A DNA stretch of 64,000 nt from Paramecium octaurelia (taxonomy: Eukaryota > Ciliophora > Oligohymenophorea > Peniculida > Parameciidae), in assembly GCA_905182995.1 (NCBI GenBank), contig CAJJDP010000090.1, positions 238,574-302,573 on the forward strand. The letters run 5' to 3'. Both the position numbers and the translations under genes were made by a program. Below, piece after piece: positions 25,255 to 37,574 of this stretch. Within the stretch, counting starts at the first letter, position 1. Each line of letters opens with the position of its first letter. The notes below the pieces were generated by a model that did not search any database, was not told where the DNA came from, and saw only the letters and a program-made list of their open reading frames with translations.

Positions 25255-25635
25255 ATGAACAATGAAATAGACTAATGTAAAATATGTGTTATAAGGAAAG
25301 AGAAGTGCGATTTAAGGCAGTTACAGGAAATGATAGACATATATTTAAAAAACAATTAGAAAATCAAGGAAATCAAATCGATAGTGGATTCATTAAAAAA
25401 TAGAACCAGCAAATTGGAATAACAAATGAGACAGCAGGAAGGGAGATGCAAAGTGAAGAGAGTCAGGAGAACCTCAACCTAGATAGAAAAGAAATATAAA
25501 GTTTAAATTAGTAATTATAATTTCAAGTGTTACGCCAAGAATTGCGAGAAGAGTTATGGGTCCATGGTGTCATTGAATTTGCATATGAGGATAAAACATA
25601 AAAGATAGAGAAATGTTTAGGAATAATAAAAATGA
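25255..25635 (+). CDS. C2H2 zinc-finger protein, 126 aa
   Basis: An intronless frame starting MNNEIDQCKICVIRKEKC. The middle is a charged coiled coil (LKNNQKIKEIKSIVDSL). The C terminus holds one C2H2 finger: FKCYAKNCEKSYGSMVSLNL followed by HMRIKH, that is C-X4-C-X12-H-X4-H with the usual aromatic before the first Cys and a Leu ten residues after the second Cys. It then ends in a basic Arg/Gln tail. The first CxxC may form part of another metal site. A single finger with a coiled coil suggests an adaptor or RNA/DNA-binding protein. It converges on the UEV gene 42 bp away. Confidence 0.75.
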
Positions 25636-25677
25636 TAAACTTTCCTTACTTTTATATATATATTGATTTATTTTAAC

Positions 25678-26208
25678 TCAATAGGTTTGGCCATCAGGGG
25701 GTTATTATAATTTTTTGTTAGCAGCGGAACTCATTTCGTTTTTTAATCCTGTTAAGATGTTTTCTAGTGTATTTTTGGATACCCAATTTTTTAAAATGCC
25801 AAATTTATTAATATCAATCTGAGTATTATTGAATGATGTATACCTATCCGTTTGCTTAGACACAAGGGAGATTGATTTTAGTAACAAATTTGACTTGGGG
25901 AGCAACTTTAGGATATTGAGGACCACAAGTGATTTTAAGTGAATAGATTCTATTCTCAAATGATGTCTACGATCTAGAAGAAAAAAATTACATTGTATGG
26001 TCCAAGGATTGTTCCATTCCAATTTGTCATTTACATGTCCTCAGCTACAAATGTCAGATACTAATTTTACCATCTTCCAATCCATAGCTTACAGTTCCAT
26101 CTCCAATACCTTTTTCTCCGTTTTGGAGTTCTTCAAGCAATCTAAATCTTCTTGGGACTTCTAAAAACAATGTAAAAACGATATAAAGTTACCTGGTGCT
26201 CCTTACAT
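25678..26208 (-). CDS. ubiquitin E2 variant (UEV/Mms2-like)
   Basis: ATG at 26,208, TGA at 25,678. Four introns at 26,161-26,192, 26,045-26,070, 25,967-25,991 and 25,819-25,843; spliced to 141 codons. It follows the Mms2/Uev1 family end to end: [69 protein letters not shown], and the terminal QQPPDGQTY. The family lacks the E2 active-site Cys and pairs with Ubc13 to build K63-linked ubiquitin chains in DNA-damage tolerance. The one Cys visible late in the fold (NLPCVQANGQ) sits near, but not in, an E2 active-site context. Confidence 0.93.
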
Positions 26209-26280
26209 TAGGATTTGATTTAAATAATTATTATATGATATTAAATTATATATTACAATCTATATATAATTTGTAAATTG

Positions 26281-27390
26281 TCAGATATTGTGAATTCTTT
26301 GTTTGAATTAGTGTTCTTGAGTCATCGATCTCAGTTGATTTTTTAATCCCTGAGTGTTTTAAACTTTATTCATATCAAGATATTGATGAGGATTGTTCAG
26401 AGCATCAATAATAAATTTATCCCACAATCCATTTGAAATTTTCCTATGGATCATTTCCTTATGCAATATACATAGGGGTATTTTTTGAGATGGATGAGTA
26501 TTGGGTAATTTAGTCTTTTGAGCCAAACATTTTGAATAAAAGATTCTCTATTATTAATTAAATTGATTTGAATTGTTAACATCAACTTCATTTGAGTTGA
26601 TTTCACTTTCATCAAATTGTGAAGTGGAAATTTTGGTAAGAATTTCACTTTTGATGTCATTCAATTGATTTCTATCTTGGCTCCCCGAAAATTTAGTAAT
26701 CATAGTAGGTCTGCCATAAGTTGGACTATGAAATTAAGAAGCAAGAGGTAATTAGGAAGTTCTATTCTAATCAGGTTATTATTAATATCGAAATGATTGA
26801 ACACTACTGTAATTATTATTTTAAGGATTGTAATTACTATTATTAGAATTGATAAGATTAATTTTTTGTGTATCTACTTTAGGCATGCGTATTTCTTTTT
26901 CTAGTTAGGCTTACTTTTGTAATGCTAAAGAATGGAGACGTTCTAGATAGAGAGCAATAGCCAGAGAACCCCTGTAAGATTCAGTAATTGTCTTCAATTC
27001 TTGATTTAGATCCTGCAACTTCCGTAGTTCAATTTAATTTGTGTTATGAATGGTCAGGATTTACTCGGACATTTCATCTGCTCTATTAAGGTATTTGATA
27101 TTGTCTGATTTGGATTCTTTTTAATTCAATTGTAAAATAGACTCCCTCAATTTCTATATCTTAAAATTGATTTCATCCAATATTTTATTAGATTTAAGTA
27201 CTGCTGTCACATTCTTTGAAACACTCTGGCATTTCATAGTGTGAATGTCAATTTCATTTATCGGAATAAGGTTTTCACAATTCATACAAGGAACTGAATA
27301 GATGGTTTAAGTCATAGACATCATACTCCTCAGTTATTAAGCAGAATGATGGTTTTTTCCATACTTATTAGAAAAATAATCTGACTGCAT
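26281..27390 (-). CDS. C2HC zinc-finger and coiled-coil protein, 369 aa
   Basis: One intronless frame of 370 codons. Residues about 35-60 contain VPCMNCENLIPINEIDIHTM then KC, a C-X2-C-X11-H-X3-C finger like the ubiquitin-binding or TRAF-type fingers (CxxC...IP...H...C). A coiled coil follows (KILDEINFKIQKLRESILQL). The middle is Asn/Gln/Ser-rich; the C terminus has a second charged segment. It lies 72 bp upstream of the UEV gene on the same strand, which hints at, but does not show, a link to ubiquitin signalling. Confidence 0.78.
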
Positions 27391-27664
27391 TGTATATGAT
27401 ACTATAAATAATATAAACGAATTATTAGATCAAAAATTATAAACAAATTATCACATCCCTTAGAATGAGTAAATTCTGTAGTCTATTTGATAAATTTAAG
27501 TTCTCTTGCCATTAATCACACTTTTCGATCTCTATATAACAAATAAGATTTTTAATATCCAATCAAATGCACTCAATTCTTATTCATTCCTTTAGTTTGC
27601 ATCAATCGATTGTAGTTTATAAAAGGTGATATTCGTATTAGTCATTCTAATAGATTATTAGCAA

Positions 27665-27901
27665 ATGATTATTTTAACTCCTACGATTTGTTATTCTTAC
27701 CTATTTTTATTAATAAGACCTATAAGTTCTTCAGCATTGAATCGAATCAAATGGGGTACAATTATTGAACGTACAATTGGATTAATTTTAATGGTTGTAG
27801 GAATTACCATGTCAAATATTTTATTAATTTGGATGCAGTCTTTGTTTTACAGCATCCATTATGCAAGAGATGTGTGGCACCCATAAGTTTTGAGTGGATG
27901 A
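27665..27901 (+). CDS. possible small membrane protein, 78 aa
   Basis: ATG at 27,665 (MIILTPTICYSYLFLLI), a second hydrophobic helix IGLILMVVGITMSNILLIW, and a C-terminal IHYARDVWHP, with TGA at 27,899. Codon use is typical of neighbours and the composition is that of a two-helix hairpin. A second frame over the same bases is also open, so the call is moderate. The remaining 270 bases upstream, to the zinc-finger gene start at 27,390, show nothing. Not recognised. Confidence 0.45.
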
Positions 27902-27965
27902 GCGAGTAATGGTGGATAGCAGAGAAATATAATATGTGAATGCTAATTTATGATTAATATATAAT

Positions 27966-29294
27966 ATGTTTCGAAAAAAAAGACCTTCACATTTACAGTT
28001 ACCTGATTCGATTGACAAATTATCTACTCCTGCCATCTTATCTTAAAGAACACCTCTTTCTCTGTAAAGTCCAAAATCGCCTCCGATTATACATAGGATG
28101 AAGTCTTTTCAGATTACTACTCATCGCAAGTTACCAGAAAATAGTTTTGCTTTCGATGATCTTGTCAAAACACCCTTTGATGAAGAAATCATGAGTAATC
28201 TATGTAAAGTAAGTCAGGATTCAAACACAGAAGTACTGCCAATCAGCATTTGCGATTAGAATCCATCTACAAATTTGTCTATGAAAAGAAACTCCGTGGA
28301 GCCACTAAATATAATTTGAATCCAAAATCTCATTAATAGGCTCTACCTGTTCCAAATGGTTCAATTAGCATTATGCTTAATAAATAAAAAAAAGATCAAG
28401 GCTTTAGCATCTCTCAATTTAAAAAGAAGATTCCCCCAAAGTCTAAATTTAAAATGAAATGGAAAACCATTTAATGGATATTATTGAATCGAAAGGATGC
28501 AATCGACCAAATATTTTCTAATTATTAGAAAATCATCCAAAAAGCCAAAGACAAGAAAGAAGGTATGAATAAAGAAGAGTTTTCTGAACTTTTGAATTCT
28601 GTCTAATTGGGAGCAGATAGAAACCTTGCTGAAAAGTTGTTTTATGTTTTCGATGAAGATCAAAGTGGTACAGTTGATTATAAAGAATTAATCGTTGGTT
28701 TAGAAGTATTAAAAGATGACACCATAGAGGAGAAATTGAAAAGTATTTATGATTTAAACTTTAAGTATTCTTTGATTTATGTGATCTTGATGGCTCAGGT
28801 AAAATAAGTGAGAAGGAAATCTTCAATGTTTTGAAATCAAATATTGTTTCTGAAAGTGATAAATACTAATTGAGATAGAGCATTAAGGAAATGATTAAGA
28901 ATTGTGATTCAAATGGAGATGGGGAATTGGATAAATAAGAAATTCTAGCGGCAGCAAGCAACAATGCAGTATTAAGAAGATTACTGGAACAAACCATTTC
29001 GAACGTGAAAAGAATAGATACTATCATCCAAAATGACCTAGAAGAACCATTTCATTAATTCGTACCGGCAACTGCCCATTTCGTCTAATAAAAAGAAGGA
29101 ATTCATTTCCCCACTCAATAAAAAATATTAGATATGATATAAGAAATGGAATCTGTAACATTGTATATTTTAAATAGATCCATGAAACTGCAAGAGAATA
29201 TATCACACCTAGAAACAAACATAACTCACTTCAGAATAGTCAATTCTATTAGGGATTATAAGAAACTAAAAACTTAGACGATTCTCAAAATTGA
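27966..29294 (+). CDS. EF-hand calcium-binding protein, 419 aa
   Basis: ATG at 27,966, TGA at 29,292-29,294. Three 23-nt introns (28,195-28,217; 28,743-28,765; one near 29,155) give 420 codons in frame. The N-terminal 180 residues are basic and Ser/Pro-rich. Three canonical EF-hand loops follow: DEDQSGTVDYKE, DLDGSGKISEKE and DSNGDGELDKQE, each with Asp at 1, 3 or 5, Gly at 6 and Glu at 12; a degenerate fourth (GMNKEEFSELL) precedes them. There is no kinase domain, so it is a sensor of the calmodulin/calcineurin-B kind with a long N-terminal extension. It converges on the flippase-like gene. Confidence 0.85.
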
Positions 29295-29555
29295 TTTACT
29301 TAATGTATATATAATTCAGCAACAAGTATTATTTTTTCTTATTTATTTAATGTTTTTAAGTTCGTATTTGCATTCCTATTAATCAATCTTTATAGAATAT
29401 TATTATTTCAGTAATTCATTATTTGATGCAGAATTCAAGTTATAACTTATACTGAATCTCAAAAAATCGATCGATGATTTTAAAGCATAACATTTTATAA
29501 TTATTATTGGTAATATTAAACTAAATACTAAGATAATCAATAATATGTTTAATAA

Positions 29556-32500
29556 TCATTTCTGCAATAAGTTGTCTTGGGACATATTGATTTAATCTTA
29601 ACTAGTTTATTCTATCATGATTGATTATTCCATTCCCTTAGTTTACAATTATTTGGTTTCTACTGGTTAAGATGGCTTTTGTTCTTAAGCTTTTTACTTT
29701 GGTTCTTCTTCAACTTCTTCCTTCTCCTCGTAATAATGGATCATTCTAATAAGTTATGAATCAGACACAGTCTCAAATTATTATAAAATGATCGTGGGAG
29801 TCAATGAAATGCAGGAAAGGAAAATTACAATGAAAACACTCTTTACACTATCTAAAATGGCTTCTAAATGATGAATATATTGTGCAATGCTTGTACTCCA
29901 AGTTTCAGATGAGCATGTAGTAAATAATATCAGGATACAAATTGTAATGTTGAACATGATTACAACACTAAATTAGAAAGATAGATATACATTTATTCTT
30001 TAGAAAGTGTGCTTAAATAGAGTATTGGTTACATTTGTGCAGTCAAAAGGACGGTCAAATAGGAGACCAACGAAATGTAATAAAATCCTTCGATGATACC
30101 GTCTTAATTGTTAGCATATTGAAGAATCTAATAATATATTATAGTTAACTTACATTAGCAGGCAAATAGAATATGATGAATCCTTGATAAACAGAATCAA
30201 AGAATATTAGGAACAGTTTCTTCTTGTTGAAATAATAATCCCTTTGACATTTGATGAACTCACTAGCAAACATTCTAATGACTCTATGATTGACATCAGA
30301 GTAGAAAGAGAAGATCAAAAATCCATACAGTGGCGTGAAGTAGGTCTAGAACATGAAGTGGAAACTGGTGGTGAATAATTATGTGCTGGAGTATCCATTG
30401 AAAAATGAGAAGAAGAATTCGCACATAGTAATGAGGAAACCCTTATAAAGTACGAACAACAAGAATCCAGCAGTTCTAACATGGGTTTGTCTGGCATGAG
30501 TCAAGATGAGTTTGGACAATCCGTCTAAGGTAACCAATTCGATATGACTCGTGGCAGAGAATAATGATGGATTTTTAGCACTTTGGGATTGAACACTTGC
30601 TCTTATTGTGTTGACTTTGCATAAACATAAGTCTTCATCATGTAGTCCAACTGATACAATAGCTTAGTTTTTAGATTGATCTTTTTGGAATGTGATAAGT
30701 TATTCAATTTGAACCTTAGTGAGATCATGAAAGACAACAAAGGATGCAATCATAATGACTTCATAAAACTGTGATCTCATTTCTCCATCTGACAATGCTT
30801 AATCTAACACTTCTTAATTGATAATCAGAGTAATGAATTTGTCATCGATCTTATACAGATTATCAAACACTTTGAATTCTCTTGTTGATTATTTGAATAA
30901 TGGGACAGCTTGACTCTTAACACTATTCATTTCATTATGTAAATCATCCTTAGTGAATTCAACACACTCCATATACTATTTCAAATATTGTAGAGTTTGA
31001 TCTCTTTCTACATCTCTAATGAAGAACCATTGTCTAATGATAGCCAGATTCATATCTAATAACAAGTGGAAATTATGATGAGCAACAGTCTAGAATTAGA
31101 ATACTCCACAAGGTTTAATTTAAGTCATCAATTGTTCTTCTGCAAATGGAGGCAATTGGATGTATTTCCTCTTAAATGCAGAGGATCCTAATTGTTTGTA
31201 CAATCTCTAGTATTCTTATTCTTAGAATGTATACTCAAAAATGGCTTTTCCTTACATAAATTGTGATAATTGGGGATGCTCCTTACATAAAGTACTTTCG
31301 ATATCAGCTTACAAGACCCAAATATATCTTTTGCTATTCATTTTCTCAAACAATTCTCTATCCTTCTTAATTCTATCCTACAATTATTGTAAATCTGATG
31401 CTTCCTCATCATCTGATTCCAAATCCTTCTCCTCCAACAATGGCATCTCATACAAGTAAGCATCCCATTATTCCGTATTAACAATCAATTTCACTGTATA
31501 TGTTCTTAACACTTCCTTTGGTAATAATACACTTCTTTGATTGTCATCATATGAAAATTGTACACACTCCCCCAATTAACAATATTTCTAAACTGCCAAT
31601 TATGTAGGATTCAAAGTCTTATATGGTAAGGTCAATAATGCTCTTTCAAATACAAATGTACTGCGTTCCTTATCATCACATTGAGCATCATATTCTAAAT
31701 CAATTTGCTCAAAGGCAGTTGATTAATTAACTTAAATCTAATCTTCCATAATCTCCTTATTAGGTTTAGGTTCGTATCCTTGCAACTTAACATCGTCATT
31801 ATTCTTCTCTAAATCCTTCTTCTCTCCTTATGGTCCTCCTAACAAAGTTGCCTTTCCGACTCTTAATTTTGGCTCATTTAGTACTTAACCATAATTCACA
31901 AATTTGGTATTAGCTAAATTATCCAAGGCTATGTAGCTGTTCAACTTGGTTAATTATCCTGACCTCTGAGGATCCATTCCAATATCACCAATCACCTTCT
32001 ACCTGGCCAACAATAAAAAGATTGGTCTGAACACTTCTACAAATATTGGGACTATGTTGCTGAAGATTATCAATCTATCAATCAACAAAGAGATAAAATT
32101 ATAGTTGCTCTATTCCCTGATATAAAGATGTTTGTCTTTGTTATTGCTACTCCAAATTGATCCTGCAATTGAAAATGTAATTGAGAGTACTATAGCTATT
32201 CCGATACTGAAAAACTCAGAATTCAAGGGGTTTAAATACAATGGCAGATTGAAGGATAGGGCTTCTCTTAAATACTTTTAACGAGTGGAAGAATGAAGCA
32301 AGACACCAATCAATAGGGATGATTCTACAATCCCATTCTCTTCCACTAAGTTGTCATGGTTCAATTGCACATCAATTGGCTCTACCAAATCCAATCTCAA
32401 TCGAGCCTTGGTATTTTCTGAGAATATTGGCAATTGATTGAATTCCAATTGACCATCAATGTAAGTCAAATCAGGCTCTTACAATTTGGGAGCAGCCACC

Positions 32501-33595
32501 TTATAAGTTTTTAAATCATCTCCAAAATTGACCTAAGCGTGTTCCTAGCCTTCTGCACTTAGAATAATCATGGGTGCAGGGACTCTCTCGCCTTTCTTTA
32601 ATTAGACTATGCATCCAGGAAATAGTCTAATTAAGGCCCTAGTACTGAATCGTTTTTATGCAAAATCGAAGACTGAAATTAATTACCTATCAAATTTGAA
32701 TTCCAATTCTAATTCCTGTCTATAAACCCTGTACCATAAAAATGTGGGCAAGGAAGCAAGTATCAGGATGTAAATAATAAAGAATTAAAATTGCTTGATA
32801 AATAGTAATAGAAAATTACATTAACTGACGTCATTGTATAATCAAGAATGGTAATGATTATAATAAATGGTAGAATGGGAGTCATGAAAGCACGTTTTAA
32901 TGACATTTTGAGTGCATTTTGAAACAAACTGCCCTTTTGTGTCAACATAGAAATTCCATAAAAGTCTGTTTTGGGATCTGTTGATTGAATGCCTATCTTC
33001 AATTATTGGCTGAAGATAGTGTCAACCAATTCATCTCTATTTTCTTGACTGGCTGGGAATTGTTCTGTAGTTCCCTTTCCAATGGGATGAACAGAAAATT
33101 CAAGACTGTTTTCCATATTTTTTCCATCGTATTTCTGAATCACATCCAAAATACTTTCATCTTTCTTGGGAGTGCTTCTCTAGGAACGGTTGGATTTGGA
33201 TTTAATAAAGACATCTCCTTCTTCTGGGGGCAATGGCTGATCTTCAGGATCCTCTAATTTCAAGACTCCAGGGTCGTCATCATCATCCTCTTGTTTTTCA
33301 TCTGGATTAAGGAAGAGAGATTTTGCCATGGGAGCCACATATTATGAATCAACTTTAATTCCCTATGCAGTTCCTGCTTCTTTACTAGTCTTGAATAGTT
33401 TGGTAAAATTGATCACAGGGCCATCCTCGCTCGCCTCTTGGGCTTGTTCATTGCTCATCTCTTGTTGTCTCACTTGTTTATGTTTAAATCTGGTGGATAT
33501 TTTTGGCTATTCTTTTGGTGGCACATTGTCATCGTCTTCCTCAAAGGCAATGATATCTAATTAAGAAAGAACATACTGTCATCTTCTTCTGTCAT
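29556..33595 (-). CDS. P4-ATPase-like protein lacking catalytic motifs (pseudo-flippase)
   Basis: ATG at 33,595 (MTEEDD), TGA at 29,556; first intron 33,557-33,576 (20 nt), a 26-nt one after the first helix, and two (26 and 23 nt) near the C terminus. The order of parts follows phospholipid-transporting P-type ATPases: two N-terminal helices, an A-domain entrance (FPGCIVQLKKGERVPAP), helices 3-4, P/N domains, a hinge (SKLILTHARQTHVRTAGF) and the last six helices (FTPLYGFLIFSFYSDVNHR). The key motifs are gone: DGET reads FGDDLK, DKTGT reads DNLANT, and GDGAND reads GLHDED. It has an acidic N-terminal region and a Gln/Glu-rich tail. It is not fused to a cyclase, unlike the ciliate guanylyl cyclases that carry a similar domain. 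Confidence 0.82.
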
Positions 33596-33654
33596 CTGAT
33601 TATTTAATATTTATTATATTTTAACCTGAATGTTAAGAAGTCTATATTTATATA

Positions 33655-34579
33655 ATGTAATAATATCATAGAACCTTCAATTCAAAGGCTCCTGATCGAA
33701 ATCTCATTGTTCGTTCAACCCTCAAACTCCCTCAAATAAGGTATTATGTTCCAAAACCACAAAAGCATTGGAATGATGAATATTCCCACAAGATCTTCTG
33801 AGCATATACGTAGTTCTCGCTTGCACACTAAAACCAAGACATTCGTTAAACCAAAGGAACGACCACAATTCAAACAATTCCCAACTGAAAAAACTATGCT
33901 TACTTTGGGATCACTGAATTCTCCGAGGTCTGAAGATGAAGGAGAATCTACTCACAAAAGTTAGTTTTCTTTTCGCAGAACTCTTATTGATACATTATCA
34001 TTACGACAGTCTCGGAAAACAAGTCTAGAAAGAGACAAGTAGATCGAGGATAACAAATAAGTAAGGATTGAAAATGATAAATCTTCTGACAAATAAGCTT
34101 TAGAAGAAGAAGTAAAAGACCCCACTTTAGATGAACCAGAAATCAGACCAAAAAAGGAATCCCAATCTATCAGACCTAAAAATGAGAGTGTATCATCCTA
34201 ATTCACTTAACTTACAGATGAAATCCACTCTGTTTGGGATAATATGGATTTGTACTTAAGAGGTGTTCAATTTGATGATTTTGATCACTAAAATCAACTG
34301 CAATCATTTCTTCAATTGTATAAGATGAGGAGCGGTGGCTTTCCTGTATCTTATCAATTATATCATTAGGGTGCAAAAGAGAATCTTTAAAATGAAGAAG
34401 TAATCAGACGGGCAGTTGAATATGCAAAAGGTAATCGACAAGTGTTCAAGAAATACTTTCCAACTAAACAAGTAGTTTTTGAAAATGACGAAGACTATAC
34501 TTAAAATTATGATGTAAATGCAGATCCTAATTTTAGAAAATTTCATATTTATTTAAAAAATTATAATTAGCAATCATGA
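33655..34579 (+). CDS. hypothetical protein, 299 aa
   Basis: ATG at 33,655 and TGA at 34,577-34,579, with one 25-nt intron at 33,741-33,765 (GTA...AAG); spliced length is 300 codons. A start at 33,746 inside the intron is less likely. The protein is basic and Ser/Thr-rich at first (SSEHIRSSRLHTKTKTFVK), then acidic/charged, with a compact aromatic region near the end (WDNMDLYLRGVQFDDFD). Not recognised. It is divergent from the flippase-like gene (59 bp) and convergent with the ULK kinase (33 bp). Confidence 0.75.
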
Positions 34580-34612
34580 TGTATCTCATTCTATATATAT
34601 TTATATAAGTAA

Positions 34613-36509
34613 TCAATTAAATAATATTTTTTCAATATAATTAATACATTCGTTCCTGCTTAATTATAATTTGCTACTCTGTAATAATTGTTCCACATTC
34701 TAAGTGTACTCTCCAACGAACTTCGCATAGTTGCACAACAAAAATGTGAACAATTGGATCTTAGGATTTTCATATCCCAAAATTATTTAATATAAATATT
34801 CTAAATATAGTCGAATTCATTACATTTAATAAACTGCAAACTCAAATGCTTAGCCAAATTACAAAACTATATTGAATACTCAAAGTTATTGTTAAAAATG
34901 TCCATGAATTCCAAATCATTCATTATCAGAGTATAATTCTCATTTAACAGCAATTAACATTCCTAGAAACTATTGAAACTATCAAAATGCAATTCTAGTA
35001 TCTATTTCTCGATGTTCTTAAAAGTATCGCTCTATTTAAAGATTTCAAAATCCTTCAATTCGAAATTGTTCACATTTCCATCAATTAAACAGTGTTTCAA
35101 CTGAGTGGTCTTCATCATAATATTCTTCAATATGATAAATTGTAATTTATACACAGTAGTCTATTAAATTGTGACTTACGAATAATCAAGTAATTAGATC
35201 CGTAATTGTTTCATCAACAACAGGAACTCTATTTAATTTTGAATGATTTATTTATTATTTTACAATTCATCATTCTCACTCCTCTATCTCGAAAATCCCT
35301 TTTAATTCTCTCCAAACATCTTGTTCCCACTATTCCTTGTACTCTAAGGCTAATTGCCAATACTGATAGTCCTATCCTTCTTTAAAGTCTACGGAATCAT
35401 CATAGTTTTACTATGATTAAGTAGTTATCGAATTTCTTATTTAGGAGAATCAACCTTTGATAATAACTCCTTCTAGCTAGTTTTCTACTTATTGTAAATT
35501 TAGAGAGGAGACTTAGTTTGTGGAGGCGAATTGACTGCAACTAATTTTGCATTAATATTTGATTAATCAGACTCATTCTTAATTTATGAGGTAGAATGCT
35601 GAGACCTTTGTGACTTCTAATCTAACTCCTTCATTACAAATTTGTTGTCGAACAAAGGATGGGTGAATACTTGTTCCCATCCTAAACGCTTTTATTCCTC
35701 GTATTATAAACAGCCCAAAATGAATTATTATGACAGAGGTGATATCTTCTTGCCTAGTATTAATAAATAATTAAAATTACTAAATTTGATACTGGTATTT
35801 CTCTGCTTATTTATTAAATCCAGAATATCCATAACATTCCAGGGAGTTCTGCCTTCAATCAATTCATAGTAAATTAGACCCACACTCCATACATCACACT
35901 TGGAAGTGTACTATTTCCTCAATAATACCTATGGAGACATGTACAAAGGGGTTCCTGCCAATGAGCTCATGAGATCTCCTTCCAAGTGTTAGAATCTTTT
36001 GGCGAACCCGAAATCAGCTATTTTAAATATATTTTCAGCAGTAATCAAGATGTTAGCTGGTTTCAAATCGCGATGGACAATCCCTCTCTTGAAAGATTAT
36101 AATATCCCTTTTAAAATCTGTGTTAATATGGGTAAGGCTTATTATTCAGTTAGACATCCATGTCTTTTCATGTACTCTCTCAAATCACCTCCTGTGCACA
36201 ATTCACTAACAATGTAGCAATTATTTGGAGTTTGAACTACATCTAATAATTTAACTATATTTGGACAATCCAGATCCTTCATTATATCAATTTCCTTTCT
36301 AAGAGATTGCTAGTCGCATTGCAAAGGTACAACTTTAATAGCAACAACTTAACTTTAATTTAAATTTCGACATACTTTGTATCAATATTCATTCCAACAT
36401 ATACAATCCCATAAGACCCACGTCCTATAACAGCTTATTAACTGAAAGTGTAGTTTAGGATTCTTTTATCTGGCTGAAGCTGAGATAACTATTGAATTCG
36501 AGTCTGCAT
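34613..36509 (-). CDS. ULK/Atg1-type Ser/Thr kinase
   Basis: ATG at 36,509, TGA at 34,613. Introns of 23, 27 and 23 nt. Kinase at residues about 20-280: [45 protein letters not shown], then TPLYMSPQVLLRKQYTSKCD and [19 protein letters not shown]. The DFGFAK and YTSKCDVWS(V/I)G combination is typical of ULK/Unc-51/Atg1 and related kinases that start autophagy. The Glu of the APE motif is Gln, encoded by TAG. About 330 residues follow: a Ser/Gln-rich linker and a helical C-terminal region ([20 protein letters not shown]) that could be the EAT-like domain. Catalytic residues are complete. Confidence 0.88.
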
Positions 36510-36785
36510 GATCGTTAATTAAATTAAATATCATAATGATTATTCATTCAATTCTACTAACTCAATACAAATTCTCAAAACAATCTAAAATTCAACCCAT
36601 TCATTGATTAGATTGAATTAGCATAAAAATAATGACAAAATTTATTAGAGTGTTAAGTTAAATTCGGAATTGCATTGAATAATAATAATTAATATAATCC
36701 AATTCTGAATGTTGATTCCAACTTTTAAAGGGATTTTCCTAAATATATCATTTCATATACTCTTTGGGGATTACAAAAAAATAAA

Positions 36786-37390
36786 ATGATAAACCACTAA
36801 GAACTATCTTCATCTGAAGAATAGAATCAAATTAAATCCACTCATTTGCAATAGCAATCCTCAGAAGTGGGCAAACCCTAGACTCAGGAAAGAACTGAGC
36901 CTAAAGAGAGCCAACCTGATATGTCTTCCCAGTCTGAGGATAATTCCCATTCTCTAGATACCAATTAACCTCCATAGATTAGCACTTCTTCTCTCCATAC
37001 AATTAAGCTATCCGATGCAAAATTATTATATAAACCAGTGACAATTAAAAAGGAACCCGAGAACGTGTTCAATAAAATAGCATCGACTACAATTGATTCT
37101 TTGCCAATGGAACTTTTTCATATCGGGACTTACAGTCACCAGGGTAGTTTCATAAATGGAGATCAATGTGAAAGGGTGGTGGAAGTCAAGACGGTTGGCA
37201 AAAATATCATCTTTCCAAATGATTCGTATGAATTAGCTATATTGGAGTGGAAACCAAGGTATTATTTGTGAATTCTCATTGTAGAGCCAATGGTGTTAAG
37301 CCAAAAAACTCAGGGGAGTTATTAAAATATGTTCAGGAATTATATCCGGACTTACTTAAAAAATATTACGATGGAATCAGGAAGGAATGA
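36786..37390 (+). CDS. hypothetical protein, 192 aa
   Basis: ATG at 36,786, one 26-nt intron at 37,259-37,284, TGA at 37,388; the frame closes exactly. The first 75 residues are Ser/Gln/Glu-rich and disordered. A folded domain follows: PMELFHIGTYSHQGSFINGD, VVEVKTVGKNIIFPND, YELAILEWKPR, and the last exon LLKYVQELYPDLLKKYYDGI. Mixed beta strands with a C-terminal helix, possibly a conserved ciliate domain I do not know. It sits upstream of the channel pair. Confidence 0.75.
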
Positions 37391-37574
37391 TTATATTAAT
37401 ATGACCTTCTTTAATTAAGTGTATGATTCTTCTGAAATAATTATGGTAACTATCTCCGAGAAAATTAATTTGAAAAACATTATTATTATATTTATTTAAA
37501 ATGTCAGAATCACTTGAAAGTACCACATTAAATCGATATTAGAGTAATAATTCCAAGGTCCTTAGTCTCTTTTA

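Noticed and set aside
30315..30497. Minus-strand short ORF with several Cys
   Set aside because: It lies inside the P4-ATPase-like gene in a different frame; the gene's own frame shows the expected membrane helices here.
32985..33564. Plus-strand ORFs opposite the flippase-like gene start
   Set aside because: Antisense to the acidic N-terminal region and first helix of the minus-strand gene; no separate evidence.
33746..33964. Start of the hypothetical gene at 33,746
   Set aside because: Starting at 33,655 with a 25-nt intron gives a longer frame that closes exactly, so the inner ATG lies in an intron.
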